DNA of 64,000 bases from an uncultured Paraglaciecola sp. Lineage in GTDB: Bacteria > Pseudomonadota > Gammaproteobacteria > Enterobacterales > Alteromonadaceae. This document shows positions 1-8,655 of the stretch, one piece after another. Where the stretch lies: positions 1 through 64,000 of the forward strand of contig CANMKA010000003.1 in assembly GCA_947498355.1 (NCBI GenBank), in the 5' to 3' direction. The position numbers and the translations under genes are program-made. The notes under the pieces were generated by a model, which made no database searches, was not told the origin of the DNA, and saw nothing but the letters and a program-made list of their open reading frames with translations. Each line of letters opens with the position of its first letter. Within the stretch, counting starts at the first letter, position 1.

Positions 1-174
1 ATGCCAGAGTTGACGTTGAAAGAAATCCGAGACGCGACGAACAAAGCTTGGGTGTTAGGAGAAAATCGCTTTAAAGCGCAAATTGAACAGCAAACCGGGC
101 GGCGAGCTTCACCGATGGCACGTGGTGGAGATAGAAAATCGGTGGCTTACAAGAAGTCAGCTTTAAATCAATAA
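1..174 (+). pseudogene. C-terminal end of a RAYT/IS200-like (Y1) transposase, cut by the window edge
   Basis: An open frame enters at base 1 and ends with TAA at 172-174. Its last 57 residues include ATNKAWVLGENRFKAQIE and a basic GRR...ARGGDRKS tail. This is the typical C-terminus of REP-associated tyrosine transposases (Y1_Tnp family), which lies downstream of the catalytic HUH and Tyr motifs. Those motifs would be outside the window, so whether the gene is intact upstream cannot be judged. RAYTs are usually single-copy domesticated relatives of IS200/IS605 that act on REP hairpins. The family match is my recognition of the tail sequence. Confidence 0.6.
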
Positions 175-225
175 CTCTGACCGATTCATGACCCCGTTGA
201 TTCATCGGAATTTAATCCTAGGGGG

Positions 226-245
226 TGTGTATGAATCTATACACA
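226..245. promoter_or_regulatory. Palindromic operator candidate of the toxin-antitoxin pair
   Basis: TGTGTAT-GAATCT-ATACACA is a perfect inverted repeat with 7-bp arms (226-232 and 239-245). It lies about 40 bases upstream of the antitoxin start, and a further TGTAT follows at 249-253. A TATAAT hexamer at 266-271 could be the -10 element. Type II antitoxins normally repress their own promoter by binding such palindromes. Assignment to this regulator is inference. Confidence 0.5.
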
Positions 246-284
246 GGGTGTATGATAGAAAAGAATATAATTAGACGAGATAGC

Positions 285-476
285 ATGATGCAAGTAGCCA
301 AAAATGAATTACTGGATCTGGTCAATCAAATGCCTGATGAATGTGATCTAGAAGACGTCCAATATCGCTTATATGTCTTGGAAAAAATTAAACGAGGAGA
401 TCAAGCTGTCGAAGAAGGGCGAGTGATAAGCCATGAAGATGTGAAATCAAGGTTATCAGCTAAATGGCAAAGTTAG
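285..476 (+). CDS. Type II antitoxin (small RelB/ParD-like, addiction-module type)
   Basis: This encodes a small acidic protein of 63 residues starting MMQVAKNELLDLVNQMPDE and ending LSAKWQS. The predicted helices (LEDVQYRLYVLEKIKRGDQAVEEGRVISHEDV) match the short antitoxins that precede ParE/RelE toxins. The EGRxxSHEDV tail resembles the toxin-wrapping segment of that group. The ATG at 285 is preferred over the GTG at 225 because the longer start would run through the palindromic operator. The stop overlaps the toxin start by 13 nt, indicating translational coupling. The protein should neutralise the toxin and repress the promoter. No DNA-binding fold can be assigned firmly. Confidence 0.75.
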   Translation: MMQVAKNELLDLVNQMPDECDLEDVQYRLYVLEKIKRGDQAVEEGRVISHEDVKSRLSAKWQS

Positions 477-766
477 TTTGGTCCGAAGAAGCTTTTAATG
501 ATTTAGATGATATTACAGACTTCATTCTAAAAGACTCTGCTAGGTATGCGCAGATAGTAGGTGAGGCATTATTGACAGCCGCAAAGGAAGCGTTTGAAGA
601 GCCTTATGTTGGTCGAATGGTACCCGAACTGGGACAGAAGCAAGTGAGAGAAAAATTGGTATATAGCTATAGGCTTATATACCGTTTATCTGGCGAGGAA
701 GTGCGTATCATTGCACTAGTGAATGGCGCTAGACTCTTAACTCCTATTGTTGACTCAAGGTTGTAG
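464..766 (+). CDS. RelE/ParE-family toxin
   Basis: The 100-residue product begins MAKLVWSEEAFNDLDDITDFI, the classic ParE/RelE start with alternating strand and helix, and has the family core VREKLVYSYRLIYRLSGEEVRIIALVNGAR near residues 60-90. ParE members poison DNA gyrase, while RelE members cleave mRNA on the ribosome; sequence alone does not decide between them. The Arg-Leu-Ile-Tyr strand and C-terminal position are typical of ParE. The frame overlaps the upstream antitoxin by 13 nt, so the two form one operon. Length is normal and the gene appears intact. Confidence 0.85.
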   Translation: MAKLVWSEEAFNDLDDITDFILKDSARYAQIVGEALLTAAKEAFEEPYVGRMVPELGQKQVREKLVYSYRLIYRLSGEEVRIIALVNGARLLTPIVDSRL

Positions 767-771
767 CTAAC

Positions 772-926
772 CTGACATTAAGGCAATCAGCTGGTCGTAA
801 GGTCATCATCAAAGGGGTCGCATCAAAGGGGTCGTAGACGTTGATCCAAGAACCAAAGAGGTCACCCATAAGTCAGCCGGCGTTAATAGTGCAATAAAAA
901 CCGGATCGCTTTTTAACAAACATTAG
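772..926 (+). pseudogene. Remnant of an unidentified coding sequence broken by a 14-bp tandem duplication
   Basis: From 822 to the TAG at 924-926 one frame reads IKGVVDVDPRTKEVTHKS and then AGVNSAIKTGSLFNKH, which looks protein-like. The 14-mer CATCAAAGGGGTCG occurs twice back to back (807-820 and 821-834). Removing one copy joins this frame to an upstream frame reading LTLRQSAGRKVII. I read this as the 3' end of a gene inactivated by slippage. The family is not recognised. Its 5' end is missing and abuts the toxin stop codon. Confidence 0.35.
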
Positions 927-981
927 CCTTTGTGTGCTCTGTATCTGCTCGGTTTTTATCCGCCCACTCTGTTTTTCTAAG

Positions 982-1012
982 AAAAAAAGCTGATGGGTCA
1001 CATCAGCTTTTA
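982..1012 (-). terminator. Rho-independent terminator of asd
   Basis: AAAAGCTGATG (985-995) pairs perfectly with CATCAGCTTTT (1001-1011) around a GGTCA loop. The A-run at 982-988 supplies the U-tract on the minus strand, 80 bases past the asd stop. It may also act on plus-strand transcripts. Confidence 0.85.
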
Positions 1013-1090
1013 AACAATGAACATTAGCAGTGTCTTGCGTCAAGTTACTGCTACGCTGCCTTGGCTATTATATGGCCTAGCAGCCAATGC

Positions 1091-2197
1091 TTATTTGTTA
1101 ACCAAGAACGTTAGCATTCTGCGTAGAGGCTCAGCAGCACCCCACAGCAGCTGATCGCCCACGGTAAAGGCCGAGATGTACTCAGGTCCCATTGCTAGTT
1201 TGCGGATACGGCCAACTGGGATGTTTAATGTGCCATTGACCTTGACCGGTGATAGCTCATCGACAGAGGCTTGACGATCGTTGGGGATAACCTTAACCCA
1301 GTCGTTATGCTGCGCTAAGATCTGCTCAATCTCAGCAACGGGTAGGTCTTTTTTCAGTTTTAACGTGATAGCTTGACTATGGCAGCGCATAGCGCCAATG
1401 CGCACACACAACCCATCGATTGGGACTGGGTTGTCTGATTGCCCCAAAATTTTGTTGGCTTCAACCTGCGCTTTCCACTCTTCTTTGGATTGACCTGAAG
1501 GCATAGGCACGTCAATCCAAGGGATTAAAGAGCCGGCTAATGGCGCACCAAACTCGGTTGTAGGGAAGTCATCTGCGCGCAAGGTTTCAGAGACCTTTTT
1601 GTCTACTTCTAATATGGCAGATGCTGGGTCAAGTTGGTCAGCAACTGCTTGGTTGATTACGCCCATTTGCGCGATAAGTTCTTTCATATTGCGCGCACCA
1701 GCACCTGATGCTGCTTGGTAAGTATGTGGTGACGCCCATTCAACCAAGTCCTTTTCAAACAATCCGCCAAGTGCCAACAGCATTAGACTAACGGTGCAGT
1801 TACCGCCAACGTATGTTTTTACGCCATCTTTAATCGATTGGTCGATAACGTGTTTATTTACTGGATCCAATACTATGACTGAGTCATCAGCCATACGTAA
1901 AGCCGATGCTGCGTCAATCCAATAGCCATTCCAGCCGCTGTCGCGCAATTGTGGGTAAACTGCCTTAGTGTAGTCGCCACCTTGACAAGTCAGGACAACG
2001 TCCATTTTTGCTAGCTCAGAGACATCATTCGCGTTTAGCAATACACCGGCATCTTTACCAAAGTTAGGTGCAGCTTGACCTGCCTGTGATGTTGTGAAAA
2101 AAACTGGCTCGATGTTCGCAAAGTCATTTTCTTCTACCATACGCCCCATTAATACGGAGCCAACCATTCCGCGCCAACCTACAAACCCAACTTTCAT
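1091..2197 (-). CDS. asd: Aspartate-semialdehyde dehydrogenase
   Basis: This NADPH-dependent cytoplasmic enzyme reduces aspartyl-beta-phosphate to aspartate semialdehyde, the branch point to lysine/diaminopimelate, threonine and methionine. At 368 residues it is full length compared with E. coli Asd (367). The N-terminal nucleotide-binding motif is [12 protein letters not shown]. The catalytic Cys is Cys134 in GGNCTVSLM, the [11 protein letters not shown] segment follows it, and the substrate-binding region contains RCHSQA. A GAGAG ribosome site precedes the ATG. The gene stands alone with its own terminator. The Met pathway link with metJ elsewhere in the window is only functional. Confidence 0.97.
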   Translation of the reverse strand: MKVGFVGWRGMVGSVLMGRMVEENDFANIEPVFFTTSQAGQAAPNFGKDAGVLLNANDVSELAKMDVVLTCQGGDYTKAVYPQLRDSGWNGYWIDAASALRMADDSVIVLDPVNKHVIDQSIKDGVKTYVGGNCTVSLMLLALGGLFEKDLVEWASPHTYQAASGAGARNMKELIAQMGVINQAVADQLDPASAILEVDKKVSETLRADDFPTTEFGAPLAGSLIPWIDVPMPSGQSKEEWKAQVEANKILGQSDNPVPIDGLCVRIGAMRCHSQAITLKLKKDLPVAEIEQILAQHNDWVKVIPNDRQASVDELSPVKVNGTLNIPVGRIRKLAMGPEYISAFTVGDQLLWGAAEPLRRMLTFLVNK

Positions 2198-2917
2198 TTT
2201 CTATCTCTCTTGTAAAGTGCAACCACAGGGGTAGATGACTAACCCTGTAAGCGTAAAAATAATGTGCCTATGTACACATAAGCCACGTAATGCGCGCAGT
2301 ATAACCAATCAAGATGGATAATACCAAAGGGTATGCGTATTCAATTGGCTCGGTTGTTTTAGTTACCGCGTGTAAAATGAGGAGAGGTAAAAAATCGCAT
2401 ATAGGTAAACTAAAACCTTTTATTCTCGAATTATTGACAACTAAATGGACTGTAGGTACGGCTAAATTTGGGCCGCATTGAAGTGGTCTAAACCTCGTTG
2501 ATTATTCCTCTGCCGAAAACGCGAGTAAATCGCCGGATTAGCATTCCAGTACTGCGCACATTTCTTTTAAGGTGGCGAAACGCATAGCGCCGGCGGACTT
2601 TAGTATGAATAGATTTTGTGAGGTAATACCAATAAAGGCTGGTCTTACCTAGGTCTGGAGAACACTATTTTGGTAAGACCAGCAAAACGGGTGCGCGATA
2701 AGGTTTTTTTGAGAGACGCTGGCGCTTAAATTATGACCAGCAATGCTTGTGCCATTTTTGACTGTTCGGTTAGGTTTTATGTTTTTAAGAGAGAGACGTG
2801 CTGCTATGTAAGTGTTTACGTAACCTGAATTCAGCTGATGTCACCTTAACCCTTGGGTAAGGGGGTAATATGGCGCTATTTTTGTGCGCCATTATGGGGT
2901 GAGTTCACAATTACGGA
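2198..2917. other. 720-base gap without a supported gene; carries a paired GntR-type motif
   Basis: No convincing open frame exists on either strand. On the minus strand a short open stretch ends near 2535 with LKEMCAVLEC, possibly a decayed gene end, but I cannot name it. The notable element is the inverted repeat at 2638-2683, listed separately. The asd promoter must lie at the left edge. Confidence 0.5.
2638..2683. promoter_or_regulatory. Paired TGGTnnnACC(A) sites forming a 12-bp inverted repeat
   Basis: GCTGGTCTTACC (2638-2649) and GGTAAGACCAGC (2672-2683) are perfect inverted repeats 22 bases apart. The right copy contains TGGTAAGACCA, itself a palindrome of the TGGTnnnACCA class bound by FadR-subfamily GntR regulators such as PdhR. 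No start codon lies just downstream, so the regulated gene is unclear. A simple hairpin is the alternative. Confidence 0.4.
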
Positions 2918-4378
2918 TCAGGGCGAGGTACAAAGCTTATATCGATTGCAAATAAATTGGTGACTTCTGGCTGGGCTATTTTGTAACTGTTTGCTGATTT
3001 CTTTGGGCGATTGGGCTGAATAATGTTGTTCAAAAGCATTTAGCTCCCTCGATACGCGTTCTGCTAATGTGTTTTTGGTTGCTGGATCTAAAAAGCTGTA
3101 GCGAATGCCGTTTTGGCTTAATATTTTTAGCTCTTGCCAGCTCAAATTGAATTCTTTTACCGCAACAAAATATTCGTCGGTTAAATTTGAGTCCCACATT
3201 CCGCGATCGTCAGTTGATAGGGTCACGGGTACGCCTAATCTAAGATATTCGGGAAAAGGATGCTCTTGGTACGTGTTTACATATTCTAATAGCAAGTTGG
3301 AGATTAAGTTGATTTCGATCAGGTATGGTCCATGGCGCATTTGACGCAGTAAATCGTCATCTGTAATTAGGTTTAAGCCATGGCCTATGCGGTCAGCACC
3401 TATGAGTAACGTGTCTCGAATGTGGTGGTTGGGTTCGTCTACTTCTCCAGCGTGAATGGCCAGCTTTACACCGTGATAGGTTTTACGTAGTTTGCGTAAG
3501 GTTTCTTTGAAGCGCAAAGGGTGGCCTTTATCATTGTCTTCTCGTCCCACCATATTTACCCCAACGTATAAGTCTGGGTAGCGTGCAACGAGTTTGTAGG
3601 CGTCAATTAGCTGTTGTTCGGCATTGGGCGCAAACCTTAAAATGGAGGTTTGTAAGCGTACGGTTACTTTGGTAGCAAGCGCGTCGGCTTGGTTTAGCCT
3701 GTTTTTATATAAGGCCACCACTGTATCTACTGGGATAAGCTGACCGTTAGGGGTCCGAAACCCCCTTGCTCCAAGCATGGTTTCTAAATAAATTAGACCT
3801 TCTTCGCTAAAGGCTTGCATGTTTTTAACCAGTATTTCTGCGATTAAATACGGATTAACCAAGAGTGCGCCTAGGCGCTGCCAATGGGTTTGAAAAAACT
3901 CGTCTCGACCCTCATGCGCTTTGTCTAGGCGTAAGCTGTTGATCCAGCCTTGCTTCTCGGTTTCGGTTAATGTCGCCAAGGCTTTAAACTCGTTTTGCTC
4001 ACATTCAGATAAGGCTGCATGTTGTTGTTTACTAATGTTTCTGAACATTAAATAGTAGGGGGTGTAGCCAAACTGGTTTTCGCCGTAGTCTCGACAGTTA
4101 TTAATTTTCACTTTGGTGAAGTATTCATACCCTCGACTTTTTTGTGCAATCCCTAGGTCATACCACCAGTCACCAAACCCGGAACCACTCATGTGATTGT
4201 GAATATCACCGCCTTTGGGCATGGCATATAACAATCGATACAAGTCTTGATCGGAGCTTTGTTGTTTGAATTTTTCGAACCAATCTCCAGCATAGCTTAG
4301 GTTTGACACCATTAAACAACTCGCTACAAACATTAAGGTTTTAGCAAGGGGAACTAGCTTGGTGAGTGGCGTGGGCAT
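2918..4378 (-). CDS. Secreted adenosine deaminase-family amidohydrolase
   Basis: A protein of 486 residues from the chosen ATG, with an N-terminal signal segment (KLVPLAKTLMFVASCLMVSNLSYA) that places it in the periplasm or outside the cell. Deaminase landmarks follow in order: the metal ligands HxH in GGDIHNHMSG near residue 60, AIHAGE, DRIGHG and STDDRGM. These are the Zn ligands and catalytic Glu/Asp residues of the adenosine deaminase superfamily. It is longer than E. coli Add (333) because of an N-terminal insertion, like the ADGF/secreted ADA group. A longer TTG start at 4426 exists, but the ATG at 4378 has an AAGG site 8 bases upstream and gives a clean signal peptide. It lies divergent from a purine nucleoside-binding NUP gene, suggesting nucleoside scavenging. 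Confidence 0.85.
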   Translation of the reverse strand: MPTPLTKLVPLAKTLMFVASCLMVSNLSYAGDWFEKFKQQSSDQDLYRLLYAMPKGGDIHNHMSGSGFGDWWYDLGIAQKSRGYEYFTKVKINNCRDYGENQFGYTPYYLMFRNISKQQHAALSECEQNEFKALATLTETEKQGWINSLRLDKAHEGRDEFFQTHWQRLGALLVNPYLIAEILVKNMQAFSEEGLIYLETMLGARGFRTPNGQLIPVDTVVALYKNRLNQADALATKVTVRLQTSILRFAPNAEQQLIDAYKLVARYPDLYVGVNMVGREDNDKGHPLRFKETLRKLRKTYHGVKLAIHAGEVDEPNHHIRDTLLIGADRIGHGLNLITDDDLLRQMRHGPYLIEINLISNLLLEYVNTYQEHPFPEYLRLGVPVTLSTDDRGMWDSNLTDEYFVAVKEFNLSWQELKILSQNGIRYSFLDPATKNTLAERVSRELNAFEQHYSAQSPKEISKQLQNSPARSHQFICNRYKLCTSP

Positions 4379-4758
4379 GTTAGCTACCTTATTCAAATAT
4401 GTACGCGTTACGTCTTTAGTTAACAAGCAATACTAAGACCAAAGCAGCATAGCCAGTTACAGTGATAAAATCTTGTCTTTTTGGTTATGTTTTGTTTGAT
4501 TCTGGTGCATCTTTCACCAATCTGCCTCATCGAGAGGGCGACAAAAGATGACTGCTAGGACATTTTAGTTGGTTTCCTTCAGGTTCAATCATTCAGACGC
4601 TCCTTAATGGCGCTGGCATAAAAGTTGATTAAAACTGGGTTAAGGATTAGCCAAAACGTATACAGGAAAGAACAATTAGCCTTAATTTTTACGCGCAAAA
4701 TATTAAGCGATGACAGGTTAAGGCTAATTGGCATTTTATTTATTCAACGAGGTAGAAC
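4379..4758. other. Divergent intergenic region between the deaminase and NUP genes
   Basis: This 380-base region must hold promoters for both divergent purine genes. Apart from the long inverted repeat at 4673-4730 (separate entry), I see no gene and no confident promoter hexamers. Confidence 0.5.
4673..4730 (+). promoter_or_regulatory. 13-bp-arm stem-loop in the leader of the NUP gene
   Basis: CAATTAGCCTTAA (4673-4685) and TTAAGGCTAATTG (4718-4730) are perfect inverted repeats separated by 32 bases. The element ends 28 bases before the ATG at 4759 and is followed by the U-rich stretch ATTTTATTTATT, so it could act as an attenuator or as a regulator-binding element. It does not obviously match the purine riboswitch core. 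Confidence 0.45.
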
Positions 4759-5784
4759 ATGAAAATAATGCTGCTAATAACATTGCTCCTATCTAGCATC
4801 CAATTCGCGTTTGCGAAAATGCCGATTAAGGTGGTTGTGGTAACTATGTTCGAAATGGGCGAAGACACTGGCGATCGAGCGGGGGAGATGCAGTTGTGGA
4901 TTGAAAATTATCCCATGCAAAAATCTTTGCCGTTTGTTTTAGGAAACCGTAATCTTTATTACCATGAGTCAGGTGTATTAACGCTATCGACGGGCGGGGG
5001 CGTGACTAATGCTACGGCCTCTGTGATGGCTTTGGGGTTAGATCAACGGTTTGATTTGTCTGAGGCTTACTGGATTGTGGCAGGGATAGGGGGAGGTGAT
5101 CCCTTGGATATCTCTCTGGGGTCGGGGGCTTGGGCAAAACACGTGGTAGATGGTGATTTGCTATACGAAATAGACGGCCGAGAAATCCCCAGTGACTGGG
5201 AATATGGGTTGATCCCATTAGGTGCTAAAGAGCCTAACCAAATATCTACTGGCTGGACAGTAGATACCATAGTGTTTAATTTAAATGAGAGCCTAGTTGA
5301 TTGGGCTTATCAGCAGACTAAAGATTTACCTTTGGTCGATACTCCGGCAATGCAAAAGTTTCGTGGTTACTATACAGGGTATCCTAATGCACAAAAAAAG
5401 CCCTTTGTGACAATTGGTGACACTATTGGGTCGAGCACCTATTGGCATGGTTTATTACTTAATAAGTGGGCGAATGACTGGATGCACTTACATGCGGGAA
5501 AAAGTAGCAACTTCATGACAACCAACATGGAAGACAATGGTACAGTCACCGCTCTTCACCGTTTAGCCAGAGCCAACTTAGTTGATACCGACAGGTTACT
5601 GGTGTTGCGTACGGTAAGTAATTATAGTTTTCCGCCTAAAGGCAAAACCGCTGCATGGAGCACCACCGCAGACTATCCAGACGATGGCTTACCCGCTTTG
5701 CAAACTGCTTACACGCTAGGAAGCCATATTGCTAAAACGTTAACGGAAAACTGGTCTAGGTACCAAACTCGCATACCTAAATAA
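4759..5784 (+). CDS. NUP-family (purine nucleoside permease-like) periplasmic protein
   Basis: The product has 341 residues with a signal peptide (MKIMLLITLLLSSIQFAFA). The mature part matches the NUP family, a divergent branch of the nucleoside phosphorylase fold first described as a fungal purine nucleoside permease. Recognisable segments are VVVTMFEMGEDTGDRAGEMQ, LSTGGGVTNATASVMALG, VAGIGGGDPLDISLGSGAWA and FMTTNMEDNGTVTALHRL. In bacteria the signal peptide points to a periplasmic nucleoside-binding or phosphorylase role. Next to the secreted deaminase it would act on adenosine or inosine outside the cytoplasm. A GAGG site sits just before the ATG. Biochemical activity is inferred. Confidence 0.8.
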   Translation: MKIMLLITLLLSSIQFAFAKMPIKVVVVTMFEMGEDTGDRAGEMQLWIENYPMQKSLPFVLGNRNLYYHESGVLTLSTGGGVTNATASVMALGLDQRFDLSEAYWIVAGIGGGDPLDISLGSGAWAKHVVDGDLLYEIDGREIPSDWEYGLIPLGAKEPNQISTGWTVDTIVFNLNESLVDWAYQQTKDLPLVDTPAMQKFRGYYTGYPNAQKKPFVTIGDTIGSSTYWHGLLLNKWANDWMHLHAGKSSNFMTTNMEDNGTVTALHRLARANLVDTDRLLVLRTVSNYSFPPKGKTAAWSTTADYPDDGLPALQTAYTLGSHIAKTLTENWSRYQTRIPK

Positions 5785-6235
5785 TCCAATTAAGTCGCTA
5801 GGTGGGTATGTCTGATAAACATCTAATCACACGGCCGCGCATTGGCTCTCGAGGTCCTTACTCATTTTTTTTAATTATTGCCTTGCTCGAATCTCTAAAA
5901 TAGATACATTCGTGCAAGGTATGCGTTTAATTTGGTTGCCGCTTATTGCAAGGCTGAATTCATTCGTAATAGACGCGTAATGCTTAGTACATTTTCCTTG
6001 CCCCAATAAAATCTTCCAGGTCGGGTAAAAAATAAAACCTTAAAAGTTAGGTGGGTTAGCACACCACTTGTCCGGTTTACGTTAGGAGTTGGTAAGCATA
6101 TATCGAAATGATGTAATTAATTTAAAAATGCAATTAACAATCATTCTCATTTGTGGTTTAATTCTCTCATCCGCTGTTGGAACTTATATTGTCGGTTAAT
6201 CCGGTATAGATATGATTGTTGTTGAGGGTTACACA
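5785..6235. other. Intergenic region with the Fur-controlled promoter area
   Basis: About 450 bases without a gene. A Fur box is present near 6133-6151. The T-run CATTTTTTTTAATTATTG near 5865-5885 follows no clear stem, so I do not call a terminator. Confidence 0.5.
6133..6151. promoter_or_regulatory. Fur box
   Basis: TAACAATCATTCTCA (6135-6149) agrees with the 7-1-7 Fur consensus TGATAATnATTATCA at 12 of 14 positions. It lies about 85 bases upstream of the TonB receptor start, so the receptor is expected to be induced by iron limitation. Confidence 0.75.
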
Positions 6236-8344
6236 TTGAAATTAAAGTTATCTGCAATTGCTATTGCACTTTCGTTTGCTAATTTATCTTATGCAAATAC
6301 GGCTGCTGAAGGCCAAATTGAAAATATAACGGTACACGGGACATATTTATCGATTAACGAGGCAAATGCGATTAAAACGCCTACGCCAATTTTAGACGTG
6401 CCGCAAAGTCTATCGATTGTAACCGCCGAAGAAATTACCTTACGTGGTATTACGAGTATTGGCCAAATTATTGATTACACGCCAGGTGTGAATACCTCTC
6501 AGGGCGAGGGACACCGTGATTCAGTAGTATTTCGTGGCGTACGTTCTACGGCAGACTTTTTCTTAGATGGAAACAGAGACGACGTTCAGTACTTCCGCAG
6601 CCTTTACAATATTGAGCAAGTAGAAATTTTGCGTGGACCTAATGCCTTGCTATTTGGCCGAGGTGGTACAGGTGGCGTACTTAACCGAGTTTCAAAAAAA
6701 GCGCAACTCGACCAAAATTTTAATGGCTATCAAGCTTCTGTGAATACATTTGAGGGTTTTGAAGGCCAGTTAGATACTAATTTTGCCGTTGCTGAAGATG
6801 CCGCGGTGCGTATTAATGCTATGTACGAAAAGCTCGACAATCACCGTGACTTTTTTGATGGTTCAAGAATTGGTTTTAATCCTACGGCGCGCATCGAACT
6901 CGATATGGACACGATCTTAGATTTGTCTTATGAATATGCGGATCATGAGCGTTTTATCGACCGTGGTATTCCAACTGGCGCCGACGGCCGTCCGGTAGAA
7001 GCCTTAAGAAACATAGTGTTTGGCGACCCTGAAAATAACTATAGTACCTTAGAAGCCCACATATTTAGAGCTGCAATAAAACATAAATTTACCGAAGATA
7101 TTAAAGGTAACTTCAGTGCTTTCTACGGTGATTATGACAAGGTCTACTCGAACTTTTTCGCAAATAATTATTTCCCTGACACTAACCAAGTTGAACTTGA
7201 TGGGTATATCGACACAACTGAGCGTGACAATTTAATCTTATCTGGAAATGTAGTCGGGGAATTTAGTACGGGTGATATTGGCCATACACTTATGTTTGGT
7301 TCAGAGTTTATTCAAACTGATTCAGATCAAAATCGAATCAATCCAGAGTTTTCGACGCGAACAGGCAATGATAATTTACGCAACGACCGTGAGAATTTTA
7401 TCGCCCAGCGCCCACTAGATATTTTGGGTTTGGCAGGAACAAACGCCAACGGTGTGGCTTTTACCGCTCCTTTCACTGATTTAAATGACGATACCCGTGT
7501 TTCGTTAGACGTGTTTTCATTTTATGTTCAAGACGAAATTGAGCTGAGTGAGCATTTGGATGTAGTGCTTGGTGCGAGATTCGACAGTTTTGATATTGAG
7601 GTGTTTAACGCCGACCCAGACGTGCTTGAGACTAGAACGCGCAAAGATCAAGAAGTGTCGCCTCGTGGTGGCATAGTGTATAAGCCTCAAGAAAATATCT
7701 CTATTTACGCCAGTTACAGTGAATCGTTTTTGCCTCGCAGTGGGGAACAATTCGCCGATATTAACGGCAACGATAATCAGCTTGATCCTGATACCTTTAC
7801 CAACCAAGAAATTGGTCTTAAATGGGATTTCGCAGATAGCTTAAGCTTTACTATGGCTATTTTCGAAAATGAGCAAAGCTCACCTCAAGTCTCAGATAAT
7901 GACGCGTCTACGTTAGATATTATTGAGACTGAAATCTCAGGTTTTGAGCTGCAGCTATTGGGATATTTAACTGATGATTGGCACATTAGCGCTAATTATA
8001 GCAAGTTGGATGGCGAACAAGCTGATCCGAGTTTAACGCCAAGAGAGCTTCCCGAAAATACTTTTTCACTATACAGCCGTTACCAAGTTAACCGCTTGTT
8101 TAGCTTTGGCTTGGGTGTGACCTATCAGGACGAAAGCTTTATTAACAATAGTAACTCAGCTGTATTACCCAGTTATACGCGGATTGATGCATCGGCCATC
8201 TATGAAGTGTCTAGGGATATGCGAGTTCAATTACATATTGAAAACTTAACGGATAAACTGTATTTCCCGAACGCTCACTCGACGCATCAAGTGACTGTAG
8301 GTGCGCCAATTAATGCATCGGTTAGGTTAGTTGGGCAGTTTTAA
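6236..8344 (+). CDS. TonB-dependent siderophore receptor
   Basis: Outer-membrane receptor of about 702 residues that imports ferric siderophores using TonB-ExbB-ExbD energy. After a short signal peptide (KLKLSAIAIALSFANLSYA), an ITVHGTYL TonB-box-like segment leads into the plug, which has the family motifs VPQSLSIVTAEEI, NIEQVEILRGPNALLFGRGG and GGVLNRVSKK. The barrel ends NLTDKLYFPNAHSTHQVTVGAPINASVRLVGQF, with a terminal aromatic as outer-membrane proteins require. The TTG at 6236 is preferred because GAGGG sits 7 bases upstream and it gives a compact signal peptide; the ATG at 6212 adds MIVVEGYT in front. The plug is of the FhuA/FpvA siderophore type, and the Fur box supports iron control. 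The ligand is unknown. Confidence 0.9.
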   Translation: MKLKLSAIAIALSFANLSYANTAAEGQIENITVHGTYLSINEANAIKTPTPILDVPQSLSIVTAEEITLRGITSIGQIIDYTPGVNTSQGEGHRDSVVFRGVRSTADFFLDGNRDDVQYFRSLYNIEQVEILRGPNALLFGRGGTGGVLNRVSKKAQLDQNFNGYQASVNTFEGFEGQLDTNFAVAEDAAVRINAMYEKLDNHRDFFDGSRIGFNPTARIELDMDTILDLSYEYADHERFIDRGIPTGADGRPVEALRNIVFGDPENNYSTLEAHIFRAAIKHKFTEDIKGNFSAFYGDYDKVYSNFFANNYFPDTNQVELDGYIDTTERDNLILSGNVVGEFSTGDIGHTLMFGSEFIQTDSDQNRINPEFSTRTGNDNLRNDRENFIAQRPLDILGLAGTNANGVAFTAPFTDLNDDTRVSLDVFSFYVQDEIELSEHLDVVLGARFDSFDIEVFNADPDVLETRTRKDQEVSPRGGIVYKPQENISIYASYSESFLPRSGEQFADINGNDNQLDPDTFTNQEIGLKWDFADSLSFTMAIFENEQSSPQVSDNDASTLDIIETEISGFELQLLGYLTDDWHISANYSKLDGEQADPSLTPRELPENTFSLYSRYQVNRLFSFGLGVTYQDESFINNSNSAVLPSYTRIDASAIYEVSRDMRVQLHIENLTDKLYFPNAHSTHQVTVGAPINASVRLVGQF

Positions 8345-8368
8345 CCACTAACAGTGACTAGAATAAAC

Positions 8369-8428
8369 AATCCGGTGGCTAGAGCTATATGCGATTTTAG
8401 TATTAGCTTTGGCCACTGGATTTTTTTT
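8369..8428 (+). terminator. Terminator of the TonB siderophore receptor
   Basis: AATCCGGTGGCTAGAGC pairs with GCTTTGGCCACTGGATT (14 Watson-Crick pairs of 17, the rest mostly G-U) and is followed by eight T. It begins 25 bases after the stop codon. Confidence 0.7.
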
Positions 8429-8429
8429 G

Positions 8430-8655
8430 AGTGAAGGTTTTATCGCTATTACAGAAAAACGGCTTGAAGGTTTAATTTTTAAAAATCAGCGTCTAGTTGG
8501 CGATTTTTCTAAGTGCAATGCGAGCTTGCTTGGCCAATAGGGAGACCATATACACGCCCTAGTCACGAGTGAAAATAGTTTCTACAACCCAAGCTTTGAT
8601 ACTTATTCCGATTGGAATTATAGGTATTACCCAGACGTCAGGTTAAACCGAGGGG
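8430..8655. other. Intergenic region between convergent genes
   Basis: About 230 bases past the terminator and before the cyclase stop. No frame of useful length or known motif was found. Confidence 0.4.
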
